From positions 1 through 64,000 of the forward strand of contig NBIV01000147.1 in the NCBI GenBank assembly GCA_003194525.1: DNA of 64,000 nucleotides, given 5' to 3'. The stretch is from Gracilariopsis chorda. Taxonomy: Eukaryota; Rhodophyta; Florideophyceae; Gracilariales; Gracilariaceae. Below, piece after piece: positions 34,797-46,500 of the stretch. Made by a program: the position numbers and the translations under genes. Numbering within the stretch: the first letter of the stretch is position 1; each line of letters opens with the position of its first letter. A model generated the notes under the pieces. That model was not told the DNA's origin. It saw only the letters and a program-made list of their open reading frames with translations, and did no database searches.

Positions 34797-37700
34797 TTAA
34801 TTCAGTGAATGAAGAACGCAAGGAATATGATTACGGTTGTGGAGGGATGCAGAACTGAATGGCTTCAGGCAGCACTGGGTTGGCGATGGCCACAGACATG
34901 GGATTAATTGCGTGCGCATTCGCGGATGTAAGCTGCGAGTCATGCAGGAGCAGCACATAGTCGTTCCTTCGAACGCGTGACAATGCAACATACAACTGAC
35001 CGGCGCCGAAGAAGTTAGATTACACATCCACAACCAAGCCAACCCAGGTCTTGCCCTGTCCTTTGTGAAGAGTAGCTGCAAACGCGAGAAGAATGGGGAA
35101 CTGCCTTCGAATCATGCGAATGTATGCGAAAGAAAACTGGAAGTAAATACGATGCAGGAGCTGTCTTTGCAGCACCTGTCCGTTCTCGTCGAATCGAGCC
35201 ACCTGCATCGTAAACTGATCGACCGGCACGACTACGAACAGCTTTCCGTTGAGCACAGCCGGGTGCAGCACGTTCCGAATGACCATAACTGGCACAGCGA
35301 TCTTCAAGTTTAAGTTAAAAGGCGGTACTCTAGTAGGCGCATACTGATATGCAAACTTGGGGAAGACAGTACTGGGGACGGGAGACTCTGGGGTCTGTCC
35401 ACGAACGGGTTGCACAGTTGTCGCTGATGGAAGAGTGAAGCCCTCACCAGGAAACAGATCTAGCGCTGCCGCATTATGTTCTCGACCAACTGATTTGTGG
35501 ACGCAATGAGCATTTTGCTGAGATCCACATCCTCCTTGCGTCGTGTTGTGATCCCATTCCACAGGAATTGGTAGGCGTTTTGCAAGCCACCGGTAGATCT
35601 GAGTGGTAGTGGAGCGTTGTTGGATATTGTGTTTCGTGCAATGGAACGTAACAGCGACGCAAATGCTGGATCATCGGCTTGGCGTACTTGTTCCGTGAGG
35701 TACAGCACTTGAACCGAGCACAATGTCCACAGATCACTATTCCACGGCAATTCGTTGAGAATGTTTGTGTACAATCGTCTCTAATTTCCACTTGGCTCGG
35801 CCTCCATGTACACCTGCGGCACCACTGGAAGCAGCTGGGAGTAGTCGCCCGATAGAACGATGATCAAGCCCCCAAAGGGAGGTGGGTTTTCCATTCCACT
35901 GCAGCGAAGATCTTTGAGCAACGCATCCATGAGTTCGAAGAGCTTTCTTGAGAGCATGGACACCTCATCCAAGACGAACAGTTGTATTTCGCGTAGCAGT
36001 TCTGCACGTTGAGATCGGGGACCATACTTTGACAAAGTGGCTGTAGTGTTGCTTGTGCTGTCCCTATCAGCTACACCCAATCCGAGAAGGCTATGTAAAG
36101 TGCGGCCACCTTCGTACTAAGAAGCTGCAATGCCTGTTGTAGGAGTCATTTCGGCGAGCATTCCTTCCGACTCAACGATATCACGAAGGAGGTTGAGCAC
36201 GTATGTCTTTCCAGTTCCTGCGGCTCCTTGCACAAAGAACACGTTTCCAGGAGTGCTTGTTCGCTCCTGCAGAGCCTGTCGTTGTTGCAATGCGGCAATT
36301 ACGGTGTCAATCACTTGTATTTGGCGAGGGTTTAAGGTGGCGTACCTTGACTGCAAAGTTGACGAATTTCGCACCACTCGTGCGTCTCGAGTTGTTGTAG
36401 CTCGACTCGCCTCAGTCAATGCTGTATGATCCTGCTGTAGGTATTGGGAGAAGAAGCTGTGATCGCGAAGCAGTCGTCCTCCGTGCCGGTCTGAGATTTC
36501 CACCACACGTCGATACATTTCTTGCTTTCGTTGCTGCTCATCTCCTGTATGTATGTCGCTACATAGCGCCTCCCAGTTTTCGACGGCCATTTTTTCTGGG
36601 TATGCGCCTTGTTGGTATAGTGTGACAACCAGACGTCGTAGTTCGGAGGGCGTGCTGTATATCTGGACTGCTTCTTGGAATGCAATATCAAACTCGGATC
36701 CGTCTGCGAGCAGTCCGCTTACAATCGCAGTTTCACGATACGTTCCATACTGCTGTCCCTTGAAAGTCCTTGCGTCTTCATAAGAGCTCGAGCCTTGATT
36801 CACGATCAGCAAGCGCAGAGCAAAGAGCTCAATGTCGGACGGTGAAACAACTCTGATCCTTGTGACGCACTGCTCGTCTTCCGTGCGCTGTACCACGTAC
36901 ATGGGCGGATCGCAGCCGTCTGTGGGCACCTGAGTGTTATTTCCGTCGTATTTGTTAAGCACGTGGGCTGGAAGCGTACCATACAATCGAACTTTTTCAA
37001 ATTACGAAAGGTAGTCGAGGTTTGCGTATGCTTCGGGCCTTGCAAAGTATCTCTCCAGTGTAGACGGCGGCGATGCAGAAAGAAGCTGGTTTGGACCTCT
37101 CAGCATAAATGTGCGCTCTCCTTCCAAGTGAATGGCCAGTCGCTCTACTTGTGGTACGATGTGAACATGTCGAAACTCGAAATTTCTCCAAGCCACGTTG
37201 ACGGCGCCCACCACACGCGCGCGCATATGTGCACGAATGTCATTCTGCGCCTGCGGCTCTTGTTGCTGGTCGTTGTGTGCGCCTGTCTCATTAGCACCAC
37301 TCACATTGAGCACCACCTCCTGAGCTTTGGACTGCTTAAACGCGTACTTCATCAGATAAGCCACTGCGCTCCCTCCTTGCGTGCGTTCCACGTTGATATG
37401 AGAGTGGTACTTCTTGGTCGGAGTTGGGTTGTATGGCACTTTTTTGAGGTCATGTTGCCTTTTTCTGCGGTAGACTACGCAATTTGTGCCTTCTTCAATG
37501 TACGTCTCTGGCACAATCTTGTTGCGGTCGTATCCAAACTTGCAACGCCCAGCGCGATTCCGGCAATAGGGGGAGTGGCGGTGCCTGTGCATGGAACGAA
37601 TGAGGGCACGCAACGCGTCGTCTTCACCGGGAAGAGGAAGTTCTGCACGAATCAGCTCTTCGATCACATCAACTTCTTCAATCATGACTCCTTCGAGCCA

Positions 37701-40472
37701 CACGAGCATGTGGTGATGAGGCACATTGCGCTCTTGAAACTCGAGCTTTGATGCAAGCCCCAGGCACTTCAATCCAAAGATGTGCTCCGTGTTCTTCTCC
37801 AAGTCCTTCATAGAGTCGTTTGCGTACTGGTTGTACACCCTTGCAATCAGATCCGGTGGGTCAAACGGTCGAGGGCGGTTACTCTGTGCCGTAATTGCGT
37901 TCCGATTCCTGGTATCCATACCAAGGCGCTGTATGTCCTCTCTCCAGATGTTCATGGTGATTGTAATGAACACAGAAGGCGGTCCTCTCCGCGCTACGAT
38001 CGCTTGTACGTTCATGCGCTTTTTATTCCAGTACGCTGCTGAGTTGACCGAGTCATCGGGCAGAAATATGCGTCCCATTTGTGCGAACTGTGATGGTGAC
38101 ACATGAGCTGTTTGCTGTTGTGCTTGCTGGATCTCTTGCTCTTTTACAATACGTGCCTGTTGTTCTCTCTCCAGGAAGCGTAGTCGCATGTCCTCAATGT
38201 TTGTGTGAGTGCGGAGCATCCACACCTGCATCAACGGTCCACGGTTCAGGAGGATGTTGTCCGAGTACAGATATCGCTGCGCGTTCTGAGCCCAGGTGAG
38301 CTTTCGGAGCTTCCACTCGTTGACGCTGAGACCTGAGCTTTGCTGTGTGGAGTTCCTTGCATTCAGGAACAGTTCGATGTCAAACGGTTCGTGCTGATCG
38401 CCGTACGGGTAGAGAAGAGGGAAAGTACCCTTCTCTGCAAGTTTGGATGCCGGTTTTAGAAGTCGGTACCGCACTTGCGCATTGTTTGCGGCATTCGCAG
38501 TCGCCCCTGCTCCAGCAACAGCAGCACTCGTCACTGCAGCGTGCTCTTCGGTTACGGTTCCTTCTACCAAGCGCGGTACTTGAGACTCCACTCGATACAG
38601 GCCAGTTGGATCCACGACGAGTGTTCTCATCATGGTTGGCCCCCCAGCCGGAACATCTTCAGGGAGAGGGCCACCACCTGCATGAGGAGTACTGACTGTA
38701 GCACTTCGGGTTCCTTCGTAACCACGTACGACTACTCCCTCTTCTGCTGCCTGCATGCTGATATCGACGACGTTATCTGCATTTTGTTGTTGTTGTTGCT
38801 GTTGCGTGCTAAGCAAGGATCAGTAACGTTCGCGCACCACGTCTGACTTCGGCTGGATCACATCATACAACTTGGGTACGATGTCTCTTACGTTGATGTC
38901 CTGAATGAACGCACGCATATTGGCACGAGCAGAGTGAGATGGATCTAAGGAAGGCGGACCGGTACCACACAAAAAGCTGTAGCGCGTGTTGTTCTGGTTC
39001 TGCGTGGGCAGAGCGAGAGCTGCGTTGCCCTCAAGTCTGAGAAAGGAGGGACCGCCTCCCGTCACATACGACATGTCCATGAACGCTTGCGTCGTCGCGA
39101 AGAGCGTATTAAAGTTGAGGAAATGGCTGTGAAAGGCTCTCATGCTACAAAGACTGCGAACCAACTCGCTGCTATGCCTTCTGCGGAACGTGACGCCCCA
39201 CCCTGACATTCTTTTCAATCCACAGCACACTCCATTGGTCCCTTTGCCAAGCAAAACGCATCCGCAGTACTTGCAGCTATGAATTCCCAATGTCCAGTCC
39301 GCGTACGGGCAGGAGGAGAGCGTGTATGCGTGCTCGCCGCATCTTCCGCATCGCCTTTGACCCGCAGTGGAAAGCGTCTCAAACTCTGGAACGCTTGCCC
39401 GGATGGATGGATCATTCCATGCTTCACCAGCTGCGGTATCCCACGCATAGTACATGCGATACAGTCCTCGATCAGGACGTCCAGCACACTGCATGATCGT
39501 CGTATCAAGCTGTTGCTGTGGCTGTTGCTGTGGCTGATGCTGTGGCTGATGCTGGTGTGAGGGAGCCAGTGTGATCTCACACTCTTCCACCTCCATCGAA
39601 ATGGGCACCTGTTGTTCTTCCTGTTCAGCTTGTGGCAGCGCAGGCTGCGGCGGCGGGTATGAGGGAGCCGGGGTGATCTCATCCTCTTCCACTTCCATCG
39701 GGACTGGCATCGGTTCTTCCTCTTGTTCAGCTTGTGGCAGAGCAGACTGCTGTGGCGGCGGTGGTGACAGCGTTGGCTGTGAAGGAGCAGGGATGATCTC
39801 ATCCTCTTCCACTTCCATCGCAACCGGCATCTGTTCTGCAAGCATCGGTGAGAGAGAGGGAGGCATGGGAGGCGGTGGAATGTGACTTGGAAGGCCTCTC
39901 ACAAACTCCAGAAACCCAAGAATTGGGCACGAAGTTGGTAGATCTATGGCAACGGACCCACTGGCTCCAGCGCCGCTTGTGCTATCTGCATCTGCAACCG
40001 AAGTAGGTGCAGGAGTAATTTCGTCCTCTTCCACGGCTGTAACAATGGGTCCTTGCACGTGCGCTCCGCTCTCATTTACCGGCATGTCATCTGGAGCAGG
40101 AGGAACTGGTAATCGTCGAGGTCGTCCAGCTCCTGGCCTTGCGCCGCCCGAGTTCACTCTGGCCCCTCCCGAATTGGCTCTGGCACCACCGGAATTGGCT
40201 CTGGCGCCTCCAGAATTGGCTCTGGCGCCTCCAGCGTTTGCTCGAGCACCTCCAGCATTCTGTCTGGCCCCTCCGGAAATGGCTCTGGCACCTCCAGAAT
40301 TATCTCTAGCACCTCCGGCATTGGCTCGAGCACCCCCAGTATTGGCTCTTGCACCCCCAAAGTTGGCTCGTGCACCGCCAGAATTGGCTCTGGCTCCTCC
40401 AGCATTTCTTCGAGCAGCTCCAGAGTTCGGTCTGGCCCCACCAGAGTTTGGACGTGGACCTCCTCGCGTCAT
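34797..40472 (-). pseudogene. Rep/PIF1-helicase of Helitron B, several lesions
   Basis: The protein starts MTRGGPRPNSGG at 40472 with about 25 GGAR-x-NS-type repeats. Then come proline-rich acidic repeats, a CCHC knuckle, a Cys cluster, the Rep domain (FPLLYPYG, GPPSVFITITMN, VPHHHMLVWL, YLMKYAFK) and the helicase (Walker A GAAGTGKTY, Walker B LFVLDEVSM, LSGDYSQLLP, TEQVRQAD). Compared with copy C it has CGA-to-TGA at 38820-38822, TAC-to-TAA near 37000, a stop near 36117, frameshifts near 35778 and 35560, and a stop near 35020. The C-terminal [14 protein letters not shown] motif survives only in a separate frame. It is inactive. Confidence 0.88.
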
Positions 40473-41562
40473 TTCAATTTACCAAAAAAAAGAAAAAAAA
40501 ACAATTCTATGTTTTTAAATCGGTAAAAAATTTGCCAGAGTTCCAGACTAATTCTCAATAAGACACAAAGTTGAAAGTGAAAATACTGGTTGCAGTTTGT
40601 TGCGTTGCACCCACCGGACCTAGTCGCATGCAGCAATTAAAAACAAATTGCTGCAAGGCTTATATTTACCCGATGCAGTCGTGCGCAGCACAGGGACTCT
40701 CGACACACTCCTGTTGGATTATGACGGGCGGAGTGTGCCCAGCCGGTTTTCAAGCCGTTTGATGTTTAACCCGCGTCCGGTTGTAAGGATTGGTCTGCCT
40801 TTACTCACACACCGAAGTGTGCTTTCCGGCCCCAAGAGGTACGACACGGCGGCCGCACCGGACCCTGCACAGCAAGCTGGTATTAGGTCCGGTAAACCCT
40901 CAGACTTCCTGATCCCAATCAAACGACCAGTATACCACAGAGGAGCACCTGACCTTTCCCAGATCCGTGGTACTTGGTGGGTTACTCTTGGGGCGACCTG
41001 CACACGAGCTCGGCCTTGCCTAGGTCCCAGGCCAGCAAACAGTGCCCAAAGTAGCAAAAGGTTACGACACTGCGCTATTGGCCAAGCCTGAATGGGATGG
41101 AAAATAGTGGTTAGGGTCAGCAAGCGAGATGCATTTGGCACTGCGCCAGTGCAGTATATACGTCTGTTGCAGGCAAGTCTGCAATGAAACTTCAGTATAC
41201 ACTGCACTGGCGCAGTGCAATTTGCCACGTGTCGGAATGCACTGCACTGGCGCAGTGCAATTTGCCACGTGTCGGAATGAACAGGCGGGGTTTTGCTGCT
41301 GAGTGGCTGGCACAACAATTTGATTGTATTGCAAGTCATTCAGCAGCCATTGCACAGTCAACTTGCAGCAGCAGCAGCAAATTAACTGAACGCTTTGCTG
41401 CTGCTGCTGCTGCTGAATTTTTTTAAATGGTAGGGAGGCGTTGCGCCAAATGGGCGATTTGGATGGGCAAACGGGGGCGTGGAAGAGGATTTTATGGCGC
41501 AACGCCTCCATTCAATCAAGAACCCCCCCCTCATACGCGTATAAATACTTATAGTGGAGAGA
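40473..41562 (-). other. 5' leader and terminus of Helitron B
   Basis: It contains a homopolymer-rich A tract before the start codon, a block open on both strands (40648-41091 plus, 41339-40719 minus), a 40-bp tandem duplication (41201-41280), a CAG/CTG tract (41396-41413) and the inverted-repeat 5' end. It is nearly identical to 49001-50087. Confidence 0.75.
41201..41280. repeat. 40-bp tandem duplication with internal palindrome
   Basis: Two perfect copies (apart from the last base) each carry ACTGCACTGGCGCAGTGCA, an imperfect palindrome with GCACTG / CAGTGC arms. The same pair occurs at 49726-49805 in copy C with one substitution. This suggests protein-binding iterons near the element's 5' end. 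Confidence 0.8.
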
Positions 41563-42032
41563 CAAGTGGAAACGGCCTTCGGCCGTAGAAGGCGCTGCGC
41601 GCCGCGTTGGTTTTGTAGCTTTGTGTATTTAGTAGCGTTCGGAGGCTCGCCGAGCACTTTGCTCGCTTGCACTCGCAATAGCGCTCGTAGAACCACGGGG
41701 TGCCGCGGCGCCGAGAGTATGTGGAGCCGTAGGGGTTTGTGTTTAGGTGCTTAAATTGACTGCAGTGCCAGCCAATGATGAGAAAGCGCGACACGTTGCT
41801 TTGTGTAACTGGGTGGCACTGCAGTCATTATGGGAGTGCCAGCCAGTAAGCAGGAAGCTTTGCTGCTGCTGCTGCTGCTGAATTTTTTAAGTGGTAGGGA
41901 GGCGTTGTGCCAAATGGCAGTTTTGCATGCTCGTAGAGGGGCATACAGAGCGGTTTATTGGCGCACCGCCTCCCATCAATCAACAACACCCCCCTCATAC
42001 ATGTGTAAATCATTAAGAGTGGGGTGTTGAGA
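41563..42032 (-). mobile_element. Mini-Helitron 1
   Basis: This unit is 470 bp with 5' variant I (terminal CAACACCCC / GGGGTGTTG hairpin). Like every mini, it has about 45 bp of 3' end shared with the long copies (GGCC-TTC-GGCC hairpin, then GGCGGCGC-TGC-GCGCCGC) and a central inverted repeat TGACTGCAGTGCCA (41757-41770) with TGGCACTGCAGTCA (41814-41827). It also has a (CTG)6 tract and a 5' end of about 170 bp shared in structure with the long copies. It has no gene. Confidence 0.85.
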
Positions 42033-42496
42033 CAAGTGGAAACGGCCTTCGGCCGTGGGCGGCGCTGCGCGCCGCGTTGGTTTTGTAGCTTTGTGTATTT
42101 CGTGGCGCTCGGAGGCTCTCCGAGCACTTTGCTCGCTTGCGCTCGCAATAGCACTCGTAAAACCACGGGGCGCCGCGGCGCCTAGAGTATGTAGAGCCGT
42201 AATGGTTTGTGTTTAGGTACCTAACTTGACTGCAGTGCCAGCCAATGATGAGAAAGCGCGACACGTTGCTTTGTGTAACTGGGTGGCACTGCAGTCATTA
42301 TGGGAGTGCCAGCCAGTAAGCAGGGAGCTTTGCTGCTGCTGCTGCTGCTGAATTTCTTAAATGGCAGGGAGGCGTTGCGCCAAATGGGCGATTTGCATGG
42401 GCAAACGGGGGCGTGCAAGAGGATTTTGTGGCGCAACGCCTCCATTCAATCAAGAACACCCCCCTCATAGAGGAACAAATACTTATAATGGAGAGA
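42033..42496 (-). mobile_element. Mini-Helitron 2
   Basis: This unit is 464 bp with 5' variant II (TCTCTCCATTATAAG on the minus strand), the type also found on long copies B and C. Otherwise it has the layout of mini 1. Confidence 0.85.
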
Positions 42497-42966
42497 CAAG
42501 TGGAAAAGGCCTTTGGCCATGGGCGGCGCTGCGCGCCGCGTTGTTTTTGTAGCTTTGTGTATTTTGTAGCGTTCGGAGGCTCTCCGAGCACTTTGCTCGC
42601 TTGCGCTCGCAATAGCGCTCGTAGAACCACGGAGCGCCGCGGCGCCGAGAGTATGTGGAGCCATTAGGGTTTGTGTTTAGGTGCTAAAATTGACTGCAAT
42701 GCCAGCCAATGATGAGAAAGCGCGACACGTTGCTTTGTGTAACTGGGTGGCACTGCAGTCATTATGGGAGTGCGAGCAAGTGAGCAGGAGGCTTTGCTGC
42801 AGCTGCTGCTGCTGCTGCTGAATTTTTTAAATGGTAGGGAGGCGTTGCGCCAAATGGGCGATTTGCATGGGCAAACGGGGGCGTGCAAGAGGGTTTTGTG
42901 GCGCAACGCCTCCATTCAATCAAGAACACCCCCCTCATAGAGGAACAAATCATTATAATGGAGAGG
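42497..42966 (-). mobile_element. Mini-Helitron 3
   Basis: This unit is 470 bp with 5' variant II. The CTG tract is interrupted by CAG (CTGCAGCTGCTG). The junction to the next unit carries one substitution (GAGAGG in place of GAGAGA). Confidence 0.85.
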
Positions 42967-43436
42967 CAAGTGGAAACGGCATTCGGCCGTGGGCGGCGCT
43001 GCGCGCCGCGTTGGTTTTGTAGCTTTGTGTATTTCGTAGCGTTCGGAGGCTCTCCGAGCACTTTGCTCGCTTGCGCTCGCAATAGCGCTCGTAGAACCAC
43101 GGGGCGCCGCGGCGCCGAGAGTATGTGGAGCCGTGGGGGTTTGTGTTTAGGTGCTTAAATTGACTGCAGTGCCAGCCAATGATGAGAAAGCGCGACACGT
43201 TGCTTTGTGTAACTGGGTGGCACTGCAGTCATTATGGGAGTGCCAGCCAGTAAGCAGGAAGCTTTGCTGCTGCTGCTGCTGCTGAATGTTTTTAATGATG
43301 GGAAGGCGTTGCGCCAAATGGGCGATTTGCATGAGCAAACGGGGGCGTGCAAAGCGAATTTGTGGCGCAACGCCTCCCATGAATCAACAACACCCCCCTC
43401 ATACATGTGTAAATCATTAAGAGTGGGGTGTTGAGA
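42967..43436 (-). mobile_element. Mini-Helitron 4, between B block and C
   Basis: This unit is 470 bp with 5' variant I. Its right end abuts the 3' terminus of long copy C (CAAGAGGAAGCGGCC). It has no counterpart in the C block, which has three minis. Confidence 0.85.
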
Positions 43437-43583
43437 CAAGAGGAAGCGGCCTTCGGCCGCGGGCGGCGCTGCGCGCCGCGGTGGAGGAGTGATAAACAGC
43501 GGTGAGGAAAAAAGAGGGTGGAGAAAGCAAAAGCAGAAAAGCAAGTAGTTTAATTCAATGAAAGAAGAATGCAAGAGATATGA

Positions 43584-46500
43584 TTACGGTTGTGGAGGGA
43601 TGCAGAACTGAATAGCTTCAGGCAGCACTGGGTTGGCGATGGGAACAGGCATGGGATGACTTGTGTGCGCATTCGAGGGTGTAAGCTGCGGATCATGCAG
43701 GAGCAGCACATGGTCGTTCCTTCGAACGCGCGACAATGCGACATACAACTGACCAGCGCAGAAGAAGTTGGATCGCACATCCACAACCAAGCCATCCAAC
43801 GTCTTTCCCTGTGCTTTGTGAACGGTAGCTGCAAACGCGAGACGAATGGGAAACTGCCTTCGAATCATGGAATATCTGCGAAAGAAAACTCGAAGTCGAT
43901 ACGATGCAGGAGCTGTCGTTCGAGCACCTGTCTGTTCTCGTCGAATCGAGCCACCTGAATCGTAAATTGATCGACACGCACGACTACGAACAGCTTTCCG
44001 TTGACCACAGCGGGATACAGCACGTTCCGAATGACCATAACTGGCACACCAATCTTCAAGTCCAAGTTATGAGGCGGTACTCCAGTAGGCGCATACTGAT
44101 ATGCAAACTCGGGGACAATAGAACTGGCAAAGGCAGACTCTGGGTTCTGTCCACGAACAGGTTGCACGGTTTTCGCTGACGGAAGAGTGAAGCGCTCACC
44201 AGGAAACAGATCTAGCGCTGCCGCATTATGTTCGTCGACCAACTGATTTGTGGAGGCAATGAGCATTTTGCTGAGATCCACATCCTCCTTGCGTCGTGTT
44301 GTGAGCCACTTCCAGAGGAATTGGTAGGCGGTTTGCATGCCACCGGTAGATCTGAGTGGTAGTGGAGCGTTGTTGGATATTGTGTTTCGTGCAATGGAAC
44401 GTAACAGCGACGCAAATGCCGGATCATCCGCTTGGCGTACTTGTTCCGTGAGGTACAGCACTTGAACCGAGCACAATGTCCACAGATCACTCTTCCACGG
44501 CAATTCGTTGAGAATTTTTGTGTACACTCGTCTCACATTTCCACTTGGCTCGGCCTCCATGTACACCTGGGGCACCACTGGAAGCAGCTGGGAGTAGTCG
44601 CCGGATAGAACGATGGTCAGGCCCCCAAAGGGAGGTGGGTTTTCCATTCCACTGCAGCGAAGATCTTTGAGCAACGCATCCATGAGTTCGAAGAGCTTTC
44701 TTGAGAGCATGGACACCTCATCCAAGACGAACAGTTGTATTTCGCGTAGAAGTTCTGCACGTTGAGATCGGGGACCGTACTTTGACAAAGTGGCTGTAGT
44801 GCTGCTTGTGCTGTCCCTATCAGCTACACCCAGTCCGAGAAGGCTATGTAAAGTGCGGCCACCTTCATACAACGAAGCTCCAATGCCTGTTGTAGCAGTC
44901 ATTTCGGCGAGCATTCCTTCCGACTCAACGATATCACGAAGGAGGTTGAGCACGTATGTCTTTCCGGTTCCTGCGGATCCTTGCACAAAGAACACGTTTC
45001 CAGGAGTGCTCGTTCGCTCCTGCAGCGCCTGTCGTTGTTGCAATGCGGCAATGACGGTGTCAATGACTTGTCTTTGGCGAGGTTTTAAGGTGGCGTACCT
45101 TGACTGCAAAGTTGACGAATTTCGCACCACTCGTGCGTCTCGAGTTGTTGTAGCTCGATTCGCCTCAGTCAATGCTGTATGATCCTGCTGTAGGTATTGG
45201 GAGAAGAAGCTGTGATCGCGAAGCAGTCGTCCTCCGTGCCGGTCTGAGATCTCCAGTACATGTCGATACATTTCTTGCTTTCGTTGCTGCTCATCTCCTG
45301 TATGTATGTCACTACATAATGCCTCCCAGTTTTCGACTGCCATTTTTTCTGGGTCTGCGCCTTGTTGGTATAGTGTGACAACCAGACGTCGTAGCTCGGA
45401 GGGCGTGCTGTATATCTGCACTGCTTCTTGGAATGCAATATCAAACTCAGATCCGTCCGCGAGCAGTCCGCTAACAATGGCAGTTTCACGATACGTTCCA
45501 TACTGCTGTCCGTTGAAAGTCCTTGCGTCATCATAAGAGCTCGATCCGTGATTCATGAGCAGCAAGCGCAGAGCAAATAGCTCAATGTCGGACCGTGAAA
45601 CACCTCTGATCCTTGCAACACACTGCTCGTCTTCCGTGCGCTCTACAACGTACATGGGCGGATCGCAGTCGTATGTGGGCACCTGGGTGCTGTCTCCGTC
45701 GTATTGGTTAAGCACACGGGCTGGAAGCGTGCGATACAATCGAACTTTTTCAAAGTACGAAAGGTAGTCGAGGTTTGCGTATGCTTCGGGCCTTGCAAAG
45801 TATCTCTCCAGTGTAGACGGCTGTGATGCAGAAAGAAGCTGGTTGGGACCTCTCAGCAGAAATGTGCGCTCTCCTTCCAAGTGAATGGCCAGTCGCTCTA
45901 CTTTTGGTACGATGTGAACATGTCGAAACTCGAAAATTCTCCAAGCTACATTGACAGCGCCCACCACACGTGCTCGCATGTATGCACGAATGTCTTTCTG
46001 CACCTGCGGCTCTTGTTGCTGCTCGTTGTGTGTGCCTGTCTCATTAGCACCACTCACGTTGAGCACCACCTCCTGAGGTTTGGGCTGCTTAAACGCGTAC
46101 TTCATCAGATAAGCCACTGCGCCCCCTCCTTGCGTGCGCTCTACGTTGATATGAGAGCGGTACTTCTTGGTCAGAGTTGGGTTGTACGGCACTATCTTGA
46201 GGTCATGTTGCCTTCTTCTGCGGTAGACCACGCGATTCGTTCCTTCTTCAATGTACGTCTCCGGCACAATCATGTTGCGGTCGTATCCAAACTTGCAACG
46301 CCCGGCGCGATTCCGGCAATAGGTGGAGTGGCGGTGCCTGTGCATGGAACGAATGAGGGCACGCAACGCGTCGTCTTCACCGCGAAGAGGAAGTTCTGCA
46401 CGAATCAGCTCGTCGATCACATCAGCGTCTTCAATCACGCCTCCTTCGAGCCACACGAGCATGTGGTGATGAGGCACATTGCGCCCCTGAAACTCGAGCT

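Larger units (their letters stand above)
34683..41562 (-). mobile_element. Helitron B (long copy)
   Basis: The 3' end (left) opens CAAGTAGAAGCGGCC and carries the GCGGCC-TTC-GGCCGC hairpin. The 5' end (right) is the TCTC-type terminus at 41562, preceded inward by the (CTG)n tract and the inverted-repeat block. The Rep/Helicase gene occupies 34797-40472. The leader at 40473-41562 contains a duplicated 40-bp unit. It is almost identical to the leader of copy C, while the coding part is clearly more diverged. Confidence 0.85.

Noticed and set aside
36963..37751. 262-codon plus-strand ORF
   Set aside because: It is antisense to the Rep domain of Helitron B. Its equivalent in copy C (45881-46504) is also antisense, and neither has a domain.
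39215..39841. 208-codon Arg/Ser-rich ORF on the minus strand
   Set aside because: It is an out-of-frame shadow of the Helitron B N-terminal coding region, whose biased repeats keep other frames open.
41396..41413. CAG/CTG tracts as polyglutamine coding sequence
   Set aside because: They lie in non-coding ends of Helitron units, vary in number between units and occur in no plausible gene.
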